In this document: piece after piece, positions 1 through 8,822 of the stretch | How positions within the stretch are numbered: the stretch's first letter is position 1 | Layout: every line of letters begins with the position of its first letter | Source of the DNA: Actinomycetes bacterium | GTDB lineage: Bacteria; Actinomycetota; Acidimicrobiia; Acidimicrobiales; Palsa-688 | Assembly: GCA_021809105.1 (NCBI GenBank) | Contig: JAKBAM010000001.1 | Span: forward strand, 186,001-250,000 | Length of the DNA: 64,000 nt | Reading direction: 5' to 3' | Notes under the pieces: generated by a model | Databases searched by the model: none | Told to the model about the DNA's origin: nothing | Seen by the model: only the letters and a program-made list of their open reading frames with translations | Translations under genes and position numbers: made by a program

Positions 1-749
1 GCCGGCTGACCGGCGGCATCATCGGCGGAGCCGCTCCCCGCAGCTTCGTCCAGCGCTCTCAGATCCTGCCACGCCGCTCTCGCGGCAGCCTGCTCGGCCT
101 GCTTCTTCGAGCGGCCCCGCCCGGCACCACGCTGGCGCCCCTCGACTTCGACGACCGCCTCGAAATGCTTGGCGTGGTCGGGACCCTCGTCCGACACCCG
201 GTACACGGGGAGATCCTGGAAGCTGCGAGCGCACATCTCCTGGAGGCGGGTCTTGTAGTCGTGACCGCCGGGACCGGCCGCCGCCTCCTCTATCCGTTCG
301 CCTAGAAGCCGCATGACGACGCGCTCCGCGTCCAGCCAACCGCGGTCCAGGTAGATGCCGCCAAGGAGAGCTTCCATGGCATCGGCCAGGATCGACGGCT
401 TCTCCCGTCCGCCGGACTGATCCTCGCCCTTGCCGAGCAGGATGGCCTCGCCCACCCCGAGCTCCGCTGCCACCTCCGCCAGCGACGCGGAGTTGACCAC
501 CGCGGCGCGCACCTTGGCCAGCTCTCCTTCCGGTAAATCCGGATACGTCCGGTAAAGGTGGTCGGTGACCACCAGACCGAGCACCGAGTCACCCAGGAAC
601 TCCAAGCGCTCGTTGGACAGCTGCTCAGGATGCTCGGCGCACCAGGAGCGATGCGCCAGCGACTGGGCGAGCATCAGTTGGTCCCGAACGTCCCACCCGA
701 GCCGATCAGCTAGAGCGCGATGCGCAACGGTCCGGGCGGCGACGGTCAC
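1..749 (-). CDS. rnc: Ribonuclease III, 3' end cut by window edge
   Basis: RNase III is the double-stranded-RNA endonuclease that processes rRNA precursors and structured mRNAs. The 249 visible codons carry the catalytic signature NERLEFLGDSVL at about residues 46-57, the second acidic site around ILADAMEALLG, and a C-terminal double-stranded-RNA-binding domain starting near HDYKTRLQEM. The reading frame is still open at the left edge, so the last residues are missing, but at this length the protein is nearly complete. The GTG at 749 is chosen because the similarity to the family begins just after it. It is the last gene of the rpmF-plsX-acpP-rnc run, 60 nt downstream of acpP, an order common in bacteria. 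Confidence 0.95.
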   Translation of the reverse strand, partial: MTVAARTVAHRALADRLGWDVRDQLMLAQSLAHRSWCAEHPEQLSNERLEFLGDSVLGLVVTDHLYRTYPDLPEGELAKVRAAVVNSASLAEVAAELGVGEAILLGKGEDQSGGREKPSILADAMEALLGGIYLDRGWLDAERVVMRLLGERIEEAAAGPGGHDYKTRLQEMCARSFQDLPVYRVSDEGPDHAKHFEAVVEVEGRQRGAGRGRSKKQAEQAAARAAWQDLRALDEAAGSGSADDAAGQP

Positions 750-809
750 GGTGCTGAGTGGCGGGATGCGTTCGGTTGACAGGAGTGGTCCCGGGCGTCG
801 AGCGCGGCC

Positions 810-1106
810 TCAGGCCGCGTCGAGCTTGGCGACGACGTAGTCCACGGCGTCACGCACCGTCTTCAGATCCTCGAGATCCTCGTCGTCGATGCGGAAGCCG
901 ACGGATCGCTCACCCAGCTCCTCTTCGAGCGCCTCGACCAGCTCGATGAGCGCCAAGGAGTCGGCACCGAGGTCGTCGCCGAAGCTGGCACTCTCGGCAA
1001 TCGACGAGGGCTCGACTTCCAGGATGTCGGCCAGGCAACCGCGCACCAGGTCCAGGACCTGCTGGCGATCGAGGGGACTGCGTTCGACGTGGGTCTCGGC
1101 GGGCAA
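810..1106 (-). CDS. acpP: Acyl carrier protein
   Basis: Acyl carrier protein carries growing acyl chains on a phosphopantetheine arm in fatty-acid synthesis. The 98-residue acidic protein has the attachment motif DDLGADSLALIEL, with the modified serine at residue 50. The frame is open far upstream, but the start is best placed at the TTG at 1106, because a GAGGAG ribosome-binding site precedes it at normal spacing and the result has the usual ACP length plus a short N-terminal extension. It lies between plsX and rnc. Because it sits beside PlsX it is probably the primary-metabolism ACP, not a polyketide carrier; that is inference from context. Confidence 0.93.
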   Translation of the reverse strand: MPAETHVERSPLDRQQVLDLVRGCLADILEVEPSSIAESASFGDDLGADSLALIELVEALEEELGERSVGFRIDDEDLEDLKTVRDAVDYVVAKLDAA

Positions 1107-1173
1107 GGGAGGTTCTCCTCGTGGGCTCAGAGCGGAATCTACCGCGAGCAGGCGTCGCGATCCCGTAGGGCGG

Positions 1174-2148
1174 TCAGGACACCGCAGCGGCCAGAAGGCC
1201 GACGAGGCCATCGGTAGCTGCAGTGTGCGCGACCCGCACGGCATTGACAAGGGCACGGGCGCTGGAGGACCCGTGGCTTATGACGCAGATCCCCGAGACG
1301 CCGAGCAGAACGGCACCACCAGTGGTGTCGGGATCCATCGCCTCAGCGAAAGGAAGGAGGCTCGGGAGCAATGCGGCCCCGGCAGCCCTGGCCTCGTCAT
1401 TGGTCTCGAAAGACGCCAGGACGCTGCGCATAGCAAAGCGCATGCAGCCCTCAAGGGTCTTGAGCACCACGTTGCCGGTGAAGCCGTCTGTAACGACGAC
1501 ATCGACTGCGTCGGTCATGATGTCGCGACCCTCAACATTACCTATGAAGTCGACGTCTCCACCTGCTTGCCCGTCCGCCAAGAGGGCGTGGGTCTCTTTG
1601 ACCAGCGAGTTGCCCTTGGTCTCCTCCTCGCCAATGGAGAGCAGGCCGACGCGGGGCTGGGCGATCCCATAGCGCTGGCGGGCGAAGACCGAACCCATCT
1701 GTGCGAACTGGAGCAGCCACGCCGCGCTGCATTCTGCGTTGGCGCCAGCGTCGAGCAGCACCGTGGGGGTCGTGCCCGGAACCGGGATAGGCGTGGCGAT
1801 GGCCGGCCGGGCCACGCCTCGCAGCCGTCCCATCCGCAGCAGGGCGCTGGCCATCGTGGCACCGGTGTTGCCGGCGCTGACCATCCCCGACGCCCGGCCA
1901 TCGCGCACCGCCTCAGCGGCTCGCACCAACGACGAGTCCTTCTTCGTCCGCACGCTGCGACCAGCGTCCTCGTCCATGCCGATGACCTCGCGCGCCGGGA
2001 GCACCTCCAAGTCGCCGGTGTCGGCCAACAGGTCGGGATCCCCGACGAGGACCACGGGAAGGCCAGCTTCGGCGGCCTGCCGGGCTCCGAGCACTATTTG
2101 ATCGGGGGCCCGGTCGCCGCCCATGGCATCGACCGCGACCGGAAGCAC
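1174..2148 (-). CDS. plsX: Phosphate acyltransferase PlsX
   Basis: PlsX converts acyl-ACP to acyl-phosphate for the PlsY step of phospholipid synthesis at the inner face of the membrane. The 324-residue protein starts with the family signature VAVDAMGGDRAP and keeps the typical AGNTGATMA and DAGANAECSA segments. The frame continues upstream into rpmF, so the GTG at 2148 is preferred: it falls 4 residues before the conserved VAVDAMGGD and leaves only 19 nt after the rpmF stop. The GAGGGG upstream is somewhat far for a ribosome site, so the start is only moderately certain. It sits between rpmF and acpP, the classic order. Confidence 0.95.
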   Translation of the reverse strand: MLPVAVDAMGGDRAPDQIVLGARQAAEAGLPVVLVGDPDLLADTGDLEVLPAREVIGMDEDAGRSVRTKKDSSLVRAAEAVRDGRASGMVSAGNTGATMASALLRMGRLRGVARPAIATPIPVPGTTPTVLLDAGANAECSAAWLLQFAQMGSVFARQRYGIAQPRVGLLSIGEEETKGNSLVKETHALLADGQAGGDVDFIGNVEGRDIMTDAVDVVVTDGFTGNVVLKTLEGCMRFAMRSVLASFETNDEARAAGAALLPSLLPFAEAMDPDTTGGAVLLGVSGICVISHGSSSARALVNAVRVAHTAATDGLVGLLAAAVS

Positions 2149-2167
2149 TGGCGCCAGCGTCAGCCCC

Positions 2168-2347
2168 TCAGCCGACGTCGAGCGCCTGGCGCCCGTGATA
2201 CCAGCCACACGCCGGGCACACCACGTGCGGCAGCTTGGCCTGGTGGCACTGTGGGCAGAGGCTGCGCGCCGGGACCGAAAGAGTCCAATTGCTGGCTCTC
2301 CGGCTGCGGCTCTTCGCCTTGGATGTCTTTTTCTTGGGGACGGCCAT
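2168..2347 (-). CDS. rpmF: 50S ribosomal protein L32
   Basis: L32 is a small protein of the large ribosomal subunit. The 59-residue product begins MAVPKKKTSKAKSR, typical of L32, and has a CPQC...CPAC pair, so it is the zinc-binding form. The ATG at 2347 is preceded by AGGAAG at good spacing. It follows the DUF177 gene after 110 nt and precedes plsX by 19 nt. The DUF177-rpmF-plsX order is conserved in many bacteria and links ribosome and membrane-lipid synthesis. Confidence 0.97.
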   Translation of the reverse strand: MAVPKKKTSKAKSRSRRASNWTLSVPARSLCPQCHQAKLPHVVCPACGWYHGRQALDVG

Positions 2348-2434
2348 CGTGGGCTTCCTGTGTGATAGTGCGGGGGGCGCCACTTGGCGCGCTGGGGCCC
2401 GGTCAGTGTAGGTGCTGGCGCTCCGAGCGCGCTG

Positions 2435-2451
2435 GCCGGCTGTACGCCGGC
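2435..2451 (-). other. Small hairpin between DUF177 and rpmF
   Basis: GCCGGC at 2435-2440 and 2446-2451 flank a 5-nt loop in the 110-nt spacer upstream of rpmF. No T-run follows, so this could be a weak attenuator or only G+C-rich sequence. Confidence 0.25.
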
Positions 2452-2457
2452 ATCTGC

Positions 2458-3006
2458 TCAGCCCTGCCCGCGTGGCTCGAGGGCGTCGAGGCCCTCCCAT
2501 CGAGGGTCCGCCGTCGCGCGACGACAACCGCACGGGCCCTCGGCCAGCTCCGACCCGCAACTCGGGCACAAACCGGCGCAGTCAGGCCGGCACAACGGTG
2601 CGAGGGGCAGGGACAGCAGGACTGCGTCTCGCACCAGCGGTGCGAGATCGAGCTGCTCTCCTGCAAGCGGATATGTCTCCTCGTCCTCATCGTCGCCGGC
2701 TGACCCGTCGCGGGGCCGGTACAACTCGCGAACCTCGGCGCGCAGCTGGCCGCCGACCGGCCGGAGGCAGCGCCGGCACTCACCCTCCCACGGAGCAGAG
2801 ACTTCCCCACTGATCTCTATACCGCCGATGATGACGTTGAGCTCGACGTCGGCCTCCACCTCGCCACCGGCAGGCACGGTGGTGCCCGCTACGACTAGGC
2901 CTTCGTCAGACAGCCCCTCTACCGGACCGCTTCGCCGCTCGTAGCGACTGGTACCGGGGCTGCGGCGGATGGCGGTAATGGGCACTAGCCACGAGTTGGT
3001 CGGCAT
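2458..3006 (-). CDS. YceD/DUF177 family protein
   Basis: A 182-residue DUF177 (YceD) protein. In E. coli and plants members affect 23S rRNA accumulation; the actinobacterial role is not settled. The sequence shows the domain core GECRRCLRPVGGQL followed by an acidic stretch and a C-terminal CRPDCAGLCPSCGSEL knuckle, so six or more cysteines may bind zinc. The ATG at 3006 is preceded by GGAG at about 6 nt. The gene begins 2 nt after sepIVA and is followed by rpmF, matching the Rv2927c-Rv2926c arrangement of mycobacteria. Confidence 0.9.
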   Translation of the reverse strand: MPTNSWLVPITAIRRSPGTSRYERRSGPVEGLSDEGLVVAGTTVPAGGEVEADVELNVIIGGIEISGEVSAPWEGECRRCLRPVGGQLRAEVRELYRPRDGSAGDDEDEETYPLAGEQLDLAPLVRDAVLLSLPLAPLCRPDCAGLCPSCGSELAEGPCGCRRATADPRWEGLDALEPRGQG

Positions 3007-3008
3007 CG

Positions 3009-3581
3009 CTAGCTCCGATCCTGGTCGAAGAAGGCCTCCTCCCCCCCGAGAGTGTCGTCAGTCAGGTCCACTCCAGCGATGCCGGAGTCGGAAGGTACGA
3101 CGGGAGGCGGGGCGACGGACAGCTTCTGGCGGCCAGCAGCCACGGTCTTGACCGTCCGCTCGAGGACGATCTCGAAGGATGCCAACTTCTGGTCGATGTA
3201 GTCCTCGGCTTCCAAACGCAGCTTTCGCGCCTCCTCGTGAGCCGACTCGAGGGCTCGGCGGGCAGTGTGCTGGGCATCGCGGACGATCTCGGTGCGCTGC
3301 ACCATTCGCTCGGCCCGCTGGCGAGCGGACTCGACGATCTCTTCCGCCTCCCGTTGGGTCTTCAACAGATACTCCTCGCGCTCCTTGAGCATCCAGCGGG
3401 CGCTGCGAACCTCATCCGGCAGGCGGTTGACCGCCTCGTCGAGCAGCTCGAGCACCTCGTCCTTGTTGTCCAGCTTCACCGATGACGAGAGAGGGAGAGC
3501 CCGGGTGTTCTCGATGATCTCGATCACCCTGCGCACCAACGCCTCGGTGTCCACCTGGGGCCGCGGATCGAGCGCGCTCAT
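3009..3581 (-). CDS. sepIVA: SepIVA-like DivIVA-type coiled-coil division protein
   Basis: A 190-residue protein with a long coiled coil from about residue 55 to 145, rich in Glu, Arg and Ala (for example KEREEYLLKTQREAEEIV), and a short disordered acidic C-terminus. It has no membrane segment. This pattern, and its place immediately before the DUF177 gene, match the mycobacterial DivIVA-like septal factor SepIVA (Rv2927c), which is needed for septation and works with peripheral cell-envelope synthesis. Orthology is inferred from neighbourhood and architecture, because coiled coils alone are weak evidence. It could also be described as an ATP-synthase-B-like coiled coil. Confidence 0.75.
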   Translation of the reverse strand: MSALDPRPQVDTEALVRRVIEIIENTRALPLSSSVKLDNKDEVLELLDEAVNRLPDEVRSARWMLKEREEYLLKTQREAEEIVESARQRAERMVQRTEIVRDAQHTARRALESAHEEARKLRLEAEDYIDQKLASFEIVLERTVKTVAAGRQKLSVAPPPVVPSDSGIAGVDLTDDTLGGEEAFFDQDRS

Positions 3582-3609
3582 CGGAGTCGCCCCGAGGGCG
3601 GAAAATGGG

Positions 3610-4095
3610 TCACTGCGAGAATTTCTCCTTCAACTTGGTGAAGACCGGGCCGGGCACCATGGTGCCGATCCGGTCTGCGCCGCCGAAGCGGGCGAACTCC
3701 CGGACATACTTGGACGCGATAAACGTGTACTCCGACGAGCAGGGGATGAAGAGGGTCTCGATTCCAGCCACCGACTTGTTCATCTGCGCCTGCTGCAGCT
3801 CTGACTCAGCGTCAGATGCCACGCGCAGGCCCTTGACGATGACATCCGCCTGGACGGAGCGGGCCAGGTCGACGACAAGGCTGGCGAAGCTGTCCAGGCT
3901 GACGTTTGCGAGGTGCGCCACGGAGTCGGCGATCATTTGCTGGCGCTCTTCAAGCGTGAAGAGCGCCTGGCCCTTCTGCGGGTTGCGCACCGGGGCCACG
4001 ACCACGTGGTCGAACAGGTTGGCGGCCGTCTCCACGATCTCCAGGTGGCCGTTGTGGAACGGGTCGAACGAGCCAGGGAACAAGGCGGTCCTCAT
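3610..4095 (-). CDS. coaD: Phosphopantetheine adenylyltransferase
   Basis: CoaD transfers AMP from ATP to 4'-phosphopantetheine, the fourth step of coenzyme A synthesis, in the cytoplasm. The 161-residue protein has the nucleotidyltransferase motif GSFDPFHNGHLEI at residues 8-20, the substrate-site segment VKGLRVASDAESE, and the C-terminal SKYVREFA that corresponds to the family's ISSTxVR. Length is typical. Its ATG overlaps the rsmD stop by 4 nt (ATGA), so the two are translationally coupled; the rsmD-coaD pair is widely conserved. Confidence 0.97.
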   Translation of the reverse strand: MRTALFPGSFDPFHNGHLEIVETAANLFDHVVVAPVRNPQKGQALFTLEERQQMIADSVAHLANVSLDSFASLVVDLARSVQADVIVKGLRVASDAESELQQAQMNKSVAGIETLFIPCSSEYTFIASKYVREFARFGGADRIGTMVPGPVFTKLKEKFSQ

Positions 4096-4676
4096 CGGGG
4101 GATGCCTCCTTGAATCGGGCCTCCCTCAGAGGGAGCGGACACCGCGCTCAGCATGGTGACCACGGTACTGCCGTAGGTCTTGTCCCTGACAACATCCCAG
4201 CCCACCGGCGCGGTGAGGGGACTACCGGTCTCCGCTACCACGAGCCCCCTGAAGCCTCCCGAGGCCAAGCGGCCGAGCAGCTCCGGCCACCGCTCGAAGC
4301 GGTAGGGAGGATCGGCGAAGACCAAGTCGGCGCTCGACACTACGCCCCGGGACCCGGCGACGGCCATGGCGTCGGAGACCATCACACTCACACCGGGACC
4401 GTCGAGGCCGAGCACGGTGAGGTTGGTGCGGATCACCGAAGCAGCGACGCGATCCTGCTCTACAAAGGTGGCGCCGGCGGCGCCACGGGACAGTGCCTCT
4501 ATCCCGAGCGCACCGCTCCCGGCATAGAGGTCGACGACAATGGCCTCCTCGACTCCCCACAGGCTGCTCAGAGCTGAGAACGCCGCTTCCCGGACCCGGT
4601 CCGCCGTCGGACGTGTCCCTCGCCCGGGGGGAGCCTGCAGGGAGCGCCCCCTCGCCTTCCCGGCTACAACTCGCAC
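4092..4676 (-). CDS. rsmD: 16S rRNA (guanine-N2)-methyltransferase RsmD
   Basis: RsmD methylates a guanine in the 30S decoding region (G966 in E. coli numbering). The 194-residue protein has the SAM-binding motif DLYAGSGALGIEALSRGA and the catalytic DPPY (residues FADPPY). It starts with GTG at 4676, before the usual MRVVAGKARGRSL opening. A TACCGT hexamer ends 6 nt before the GTG with no Shine-Dalgarno, so a leaderless transcript is likely. The 3' end overlaps coaD by 4 nt. Confidence 0.95.
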   Translation of the reverse strand: MRVVAGKARGRSLQAPPGRGTRPTADRVREAAFSALSSLWGVEEAIVVDLYAGSGALGIEALSRGAAGATFVEQDRVAASVIRTNLTVLGLDGPGVSVMVSDAMAVAGSRGVVSSADLVFADPPYRFERWPELLGRLASGGFRGLVVAETGSPLTAPVGWDVVRDKTYGSTVVTMLSAVSAPSEGGPIQGGIPR

Positions 4677-4682
4677 CTACGA

Positions 4683-4688
4683 ACGGTA
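4683..4688 (-). promoter_or_regulatory. Leaderless-type -10 box of rsmD
   Basis: TACCGT (read on the minus strand) ends 6 nt before the GTG of rsmD at 4676. Confidence 0.5.
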
Positions 4689-4724
4689 GCGAGCCCCCGG
4701 CTTAGATTGGGCCACACTGGCGAG

Positions 4725-4913
4725 ATGCCGACACCTCCCGACGCCACCATCACCTGCGTCGACTGCGGCGGCACTGCCCACCTCCTCACCACTTGGCCCG
4801 AGGACGACCCCCCCTATCCCGGCGACTTGCTCACCTACCGCTGCGCTGACTGCTGGGACCGGTGGGACACGATCATGCCGGAGGAGGGCGGGGGGAGGGA
4901 GATCAGCTCTTGA
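4725..4913 (+). CDS. Small zinc-ribbon protein of unknown function
   Basis: A 62-residue acidic protein with two CxxC knuckles, CVDC near residue 10 and CADC near residue 41, and little else: a minimal zinc ribbon. I do not recognise a function. The ATG at 4725 is preferred to a TTG at 4707 because it directly precedes the cysteine motifs; CACACT lies 6 nt before it, a poor -10 in the same position as the better ones elsewhere in this window. It is divergent from rsmD (48 nt) and its last 11 nt overlap the 3' end of recG on the other strand. Confidence 0.65.
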   Translation: MPTPPDATITCVDCGGTAHLLTTWPEDDPPYPGDLLTYRCADCWDRWDTIMPEEGGGREISS

Positions 4914-7071
4914 AAAGGAACTCGCGCTCGTCGTCGTCGACGAGGAAACGGATCTCGTCCGCTAGCTCCCGGTGGGCCGCCAGGGCCGGGTCGGCGTCGA
5001 CGATCTCGAATGCCACCGCCCGGGCCAGCTCGACGGTCTTACGGTGCCTGCGCAGCGATGCCAGCTTTAGGTCGCTGGCGCCCTTCTGGCGGGTGCCGAG
5101 GATGGTCCCCTCGCCGCGCAGGTCAAGGTCTACCTCCGCCAACTCGAAGCCATCCGTGCTCGCCGCTACGGCTTCGAGACGAGCCTCACCTTCGGGGGTC
5201 GTCCCCGCTCCCAGCAGGTAGCACCAGGAGCGGGCGGCTCCCCGCCCGACCCGGCCCCGAAGTTGGTGGAGCTGGGCGATGCCGAAGCGGTCGGCGTCCT
5301 CTATCACCATGACGGTGGCGTTGGGGACATCGACGCCGACCTCGATGACCGTCGTGGCGACCAGCACGTCGAGAGCTCCGGCACGAAAGGACGCCATCAC
5401 CGCCTCCTTGTCCCGGGCCGGGAGCTGCCCGTGGAGCAGGCCGAGGCGCAGCCCGGACAGCTCCGCGGCCGCCAGTCGCTCCACCTCTTCGGCGGCAGAC
5501 CGGGCCTGGATCTTCTCGGATCCCTCGACCAGCGGGCACACCACGTATGCCTGCCGGCCCCCCATTACTTCCTCTCGTACTCGTGCCCAGGCAGCTGTCT
5601 CTTCCACCGGTCCCCTGGCCCAGGTGGTAGCGATCGGCGTTCGTCCGGGCGGCAGCTCATCGAGGACCGTCGTGTCGAGGTCGCCGAAGACGGTCATGGC
5701 CGCAGTGCGGGGGATCGGCGTCGCGGTCATCACCAGCACGTCAGGCACCGCCGCGCCGTCGCCCTTGTCCCGGAGGGCTGCCCGCTGCTCGACACCGAAG
5801 CGGTGCTGCTCGTCGATGACCACCACGCCGAGGTCGGCGAATGCTACCGACTCGGTGAGCAAAGCATGGGTGCCGATCAGTATGTCTATCTCGCCCGACT
5901 GGAGCCGGGCGTGGAGCGTGCGCCGGTCGGACGCGGTCGTGCGGTTGGTGAGCAGCGCCACCGCCAGCTGCCGATCCGCGAAGAGGCTGCCCTCGCCAGC
6001 CGGCACCTCGAGGCCCTCTAGGTGCGCCCGCACGCTGGTGGCGTGCTGTTCGGCTAGGACCTCGGTGGGGGCCATCAACGCGCCCTGGTGGCCCCCCTCG
6101 ACGGCGGTGAGGAGGGCTGCCACCGCAACCAGCGTTTTGCCCGAGCCGACGTCCCCTTGCAGCAGGCGGTGCATGGGGTGCGGGCCCGCCAGATCGGCGT
6201 CGAGCTCGGCCATGGCCCGCTCCTGGGCGGCGGTAAGCGGAAAGGGCAACCCGCGCAGGAATCGCCCGATCAGCTCCCCTCCCACCACGTGGCGGATGCC
6301 TATGGCCTCCCGCTCGATGAGGCGCTTGCGCAGCACGAGGATCATCTGGAGGCGGAGCAGCTCGTCGAAACCCAACCGGCGCCGACCGCGCTGGGCTGTG
6401 CCCATGTGTTCCGGCAGATGCGTCTGGCGCAGCGCCCACGTCCGCCCTGCGAAGTCGTGCTCCTTGCGAAGATCCTCGGGCAGGGGGTCATCGAGCTCAC
6501 CGACAACGTTGTCCAGCGCGTCCTCGACCATGGTGCCCAGGTCGTGGCTGGTCAGCCCGGCCTTCTCCGACTCCGGGTATATGGGCACGATGCGCCCCGT
6601 GCGGTCGCCTACCAGGTCCACCAGCGGGTTGGTCATCTGCAACCGGCCCTTGTAGCGGTCGACCTTGCCGGATAGCACCGCCTCCGTTCCCTCAGGAAGC
6701 TGCCTGGCCCGCCACGCTTGATTGAAGAACGTGGCCCGCAGGTAGCTGCTCCCGTCGAATACGTCGATGTCGACCATGGCCCTGCCGCTACGGGTTTTCC
6801 GCACCGCGACTTTGCGCACGGTTGCCAGTACGGTTGACTCCTGGCCCTCGACCACGGCTGCGATGTCCTGACGCACCGTCCGGTCGATGTAGCGCCTGGG
6901 GTAGTGGGTCACGAGGTCGAGGACGGTGTGGATCCCCATTTGCGCCAGCGCGTCGCTCCACTTCGGGTGCGAGCTGACGCTACGGAGCTGGCCGACACCG
7001 ACTGCGTCGAGGTCGGCCAGCGTGGTCAGCACCGGCTGGATGGCGCCCTTGGCGGAGCTGATGGGTCTCAC
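4903..7071 (-). CDS. recG: ATP-dependent DNA helicase RecG
   Basis: RecG is the branch-specific helicase that reverses stalled forks and processes recombination intermediates. The 722-residue protein has the N-terminal wedge/OB domain (about residues 60-160), Walker A LLQGDVGSGKT, the DEQH box (VIDEQHRFG), ATPIPRT motif III, and the C-terminal RGRVGRG and TDGFELAEVDL segments typical of RecG. The frame is open to 7155, but the GTG at 7071 overlaps the stop of the upstream fakA-like gene as GTGA, which fixes the start and implies coupled translation. The rpmB/fakA/recG/rsmD/coaD neighbourhood is conserved in actinobacteria. Confidence 0.96.
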   Translation of the reverse strand: MRPISSAKGAIQPVLTTLADLDAVGVGQLRSVSSHPKWSDALAQMGIHTVLDLVTHYPRRYIDRTVRQDIAAVVEGQESTVLATVRKVAVRKTRSGRAMVDIDVFDGSSYLRATFFNQAWRARQLPEGTEAVLSGKVDRYKGRLQMTNPLVDLVGDRTGRIVPIYPESEKAGLTSHDLGTMVEDALDNVVGELDDPLPEDLRKEHDFAGRTWALRQTHLPEHMGTAQRGRRRLGFDELLRLQMILVLRKRLIEREAIGIRHVVGGELIGRFLRGLPFPLTAAQERAMAELDADLAGPHPMHRLLQGDVGSGKTLVAVAALLTAVEGGHQGALMAPTEVLAEQHATSVRAHLEGLEVPAGEGSLFADRQLAVALLTNRTTASDRRTLHARLQSGEIDILIGTHALLTESVAFADLGVVVIDEQHRFGVEQRAALRDKGDGAAVPDVLVMTATPIPRTAAMTVFGDLDTTVLDELPPGRTPIATTWARGPVEETAAWARVREEVMGGRQAYVVCPLVEGSEKIQARSAAEEVERLAAAELSGLRLGLLHGQLPARDKEAVMASFRAGALDVLVATTVIEVGVDVPNATVMVIEDADRFGIAQLHQLRGRVGRGAARSWCYLLGAGTTPEGEARLEAVAASTDGFELAEVDLDLRGEGTILGTRQKGASDLKLASLRRHRKTVELARAVAFEIVDADPALAAHRELADEIRFLVDDDEREFLFKS

Positions 7072-8741
7072 TCGACGGAGAAGAGGTACGGGTACAACGG
7101 CTGGCCTCCCTGGTGGATCTCGGCGGCCACCTCCGGCCGATGCTCGGCGAGCCACTCGGTGATCCGACGGGTGTCCGCGGCGGCGGCACCTTCGCCAACG
7201 ATCAGGGTTGCAATTTCGTGATGGTCGTCGTCGACGAGGCGATCGAGCAGCCCGATGGCTGCCTCGGAGGCGGTTGCGCCTACAGCCTCGATCCCCTGGC
7301 GGGAAAGACCTATGAAGTCCCCCGCCCGCACGGGGCCGGCTTCACTGTCGGTGTCGCGCACGGCCCTGGTCACCTCGCCCGCGACCACCCTCGATGCGCT
7401 GGCAGTCATGAGCTCGGCGTTGGCGTCGACCTGTCCTTCGGGGTCGTACTCGAGCAGCGCGGCGAAACCCTCGGGGATACCGCGTGTGGCCACCACCCGG
7501 ACCGGCTTGCTCGCCTGGGCGGCCGCAGCTTCGGCGACGGGCACGATGTTCTTGTTGTTGGGAAGGATGACAACCTGCTCCCCAGGCGCCGCGGTGATGG
7601 CGTCGAGCAGATCGGCGGTCGACGGGTTCATGGTTTGGCCACCCGTGACGGTGGTCGTCACTCCGAGGGAATGGAAGATCCTCCGGATCCCCTCACCCGT
7701 GCAAACTGCGACCACGGCACAGTGCACCGGCTCGACGGGCGGATCGGCGTGGGCTCGTGCCGCCGCTTCACGGACCCAGCGCTCCTCCTCCACCTCCTCC
7801 CACAGGTCGGTCACCCGGATTTGGCGGGGCCGTCCAACGTCGAGTGCGGCCTCTATGGCCGCACCAATGTCAGCGGTGTGGACGTGGCAGTTGTACAGAC
7901 CGTCCCCTCCGACCACCACGATCGAGTCTCCGATGCCAGCCCACACATTGCGGAACGAGTCGATGGTCGCGTCGTCAGGCGCCTCGAGCAGGTACATGAC
8001 CTCGTAACGCAGCTCGGCGGGACTGTGCTTCTCGTCGGGCCCGTGCTTAACAGTCGGCTCCCCGCCAGGCCCCATTATGGCCCTCTCCTCGACCGAGGGC
8101 CCCGGCAAACCTGCCGTGGGTAGCGGCCGTCCGTCGACCACGTGGCACATCGCATCGAAGAGCAGGACCAGTCCGCTTCCTCCAGAGTCCACCACGCCCG
8201 CTTTTGCGAGCACTGGGAGCTGTTGGGGGGTGCGTTCCAGGGCGGCGTAGGCAGCACTCCTGGCCCGGTCGACGAGCTCGGAGAGGTCGTCGGTGCCTGC
8301 CTCGCGCACGGCGTCGTCTGCCGCCGCCACCACGCTCAGGATGGTCCCCTCCACGGGATGCTGGACGGCCTTGTAAGCACCCTGGCGGGCCGCCGAGAGG
8401 CCCTCCCGCAGGACCGGGCCATCGATCGATCCCGCTGCGCCGAAGGTGGTGGCCAGGCCACGGAGGATTTGCGACAAGATCACGCCTGAGTTGCCCCTGG
8501 CCCCCATGAGGGAACCGTGGCTGACGGCGTTGGCCACTGCGGCCATGTCACCGCCGGCATGCTCGGCCAGGTCGGCCACCACCGACTCGAGGGTCAGCGC
8601 CATGTTGGTCCCGGTGTCGCCATCGGGAACCGGATAGACGTTGAGGCGATTGATTGTCTCCTGGTGGGCTCGCAGGGCGTCACGGTAAGCAGTCACCATG
8701 GCCACGAGGTCACCCGCCGCCAGGCGATCGAGCGTCTGCAT
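7068..8741 (-). CDS. DAK2/DhaL-domain fatty-acid kinase-like protein (FakA family)
   Basis: A 557-residue protein with an N-terminal DhaL (DAK2) domain marked by NVYPVPDGDTGTNM at about residues 35-48 (the aspartates bind Mg-ATP) and GARGNSGVILSQ, followed by a middle domain and a C-terminal DegV-like region. This is the FakA architecture; FakA phosphorylates fatty acids bound to a separate FakB protein. No fakB/degV gene is seen nearby. It begins with an ATG 6 nt after a TAGCAT hexamer and overlaps recG by 4 nt. In actinobacteria the gene habitually sits between rpmB and recG; the link to recG may reflect conserved order and not shared function. Confidence 0.88.
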   Translation of the reverse strand: MQTLDRLAAGDLVAMVTAYRDALRAHQETINRLNVYPVPDGDTGTNMALTLESVVADLAEHAGGDMAAVANAVSHGSLMGARGNSGVILSQILRGLATTFGAAGSIDGPVLREGLSAARQGAYKAVQHPVEGTILSVVAAADDAVREAGTDDLSELVDRARSAAYAALERTPQQLPVLAKAGVVDSGGSGLVLLFDAMCHVVDGRPLPTAGLPGPSVEERAIMGPGGEPTVKHGPDEKHSPAELRYEVMYLLEAPDDATIDSFRNVWAGIGDSIVVVGGDGLYNCHVHTADIGAAIEAALDVGRPRQIRVTDLWEEVEEERWVREAAARAHADPPVEPVHCAVVAVCTGEGIRRIFHSLGVTTTVTGGQTMNPSTADLLDAITAAPGEQVVILPNNKNIVPVAEAAAAQASKPVRVVATRGIPEGFAALLEYDPEGQVDANAELMTASASRVVAGEVTRAVRDTDSEAGPVRAGDFIGLSRQGIEAVGATASEAAIGLLDRLVDDDHHEIATLIVGEGAAAADTRRITEWLAEHRPEVAAEIHQGGQPLYPYLFSVE

Positions 8742-8747
8742 GCCGGG

Positions 8748-8753
8748 ATGCTA
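8748..8753 (-). promoter_or_regulatory. Leaderless-type -10 box of the fakA-like gene
   Basis: TAGCAT (minus strand) ends 6 nt before the ATG at 8741. Confidence 0.5.
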
Positions 8754-8822
8754 ACCTTCGAGGTCGGTCCTGAGGCTCACCGCTCGGAGCCGTAAGACGT
8801 CTTGAGGAGAGGTTGTCCCGTC

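Noticed and set aside
776-781. TTGACA on the plus strand between acpP and rnc
   Set aside because: No plus-strand gene follows and no -10 element is found at the right distance.
889-2703. Long plus-strand open frame (604 codons) opposite plsX, rpmF and DUF177
   Set aside because: It is antisense to several clear genes and has no recognisable domain; long shadow frames are normal at this G+C content.
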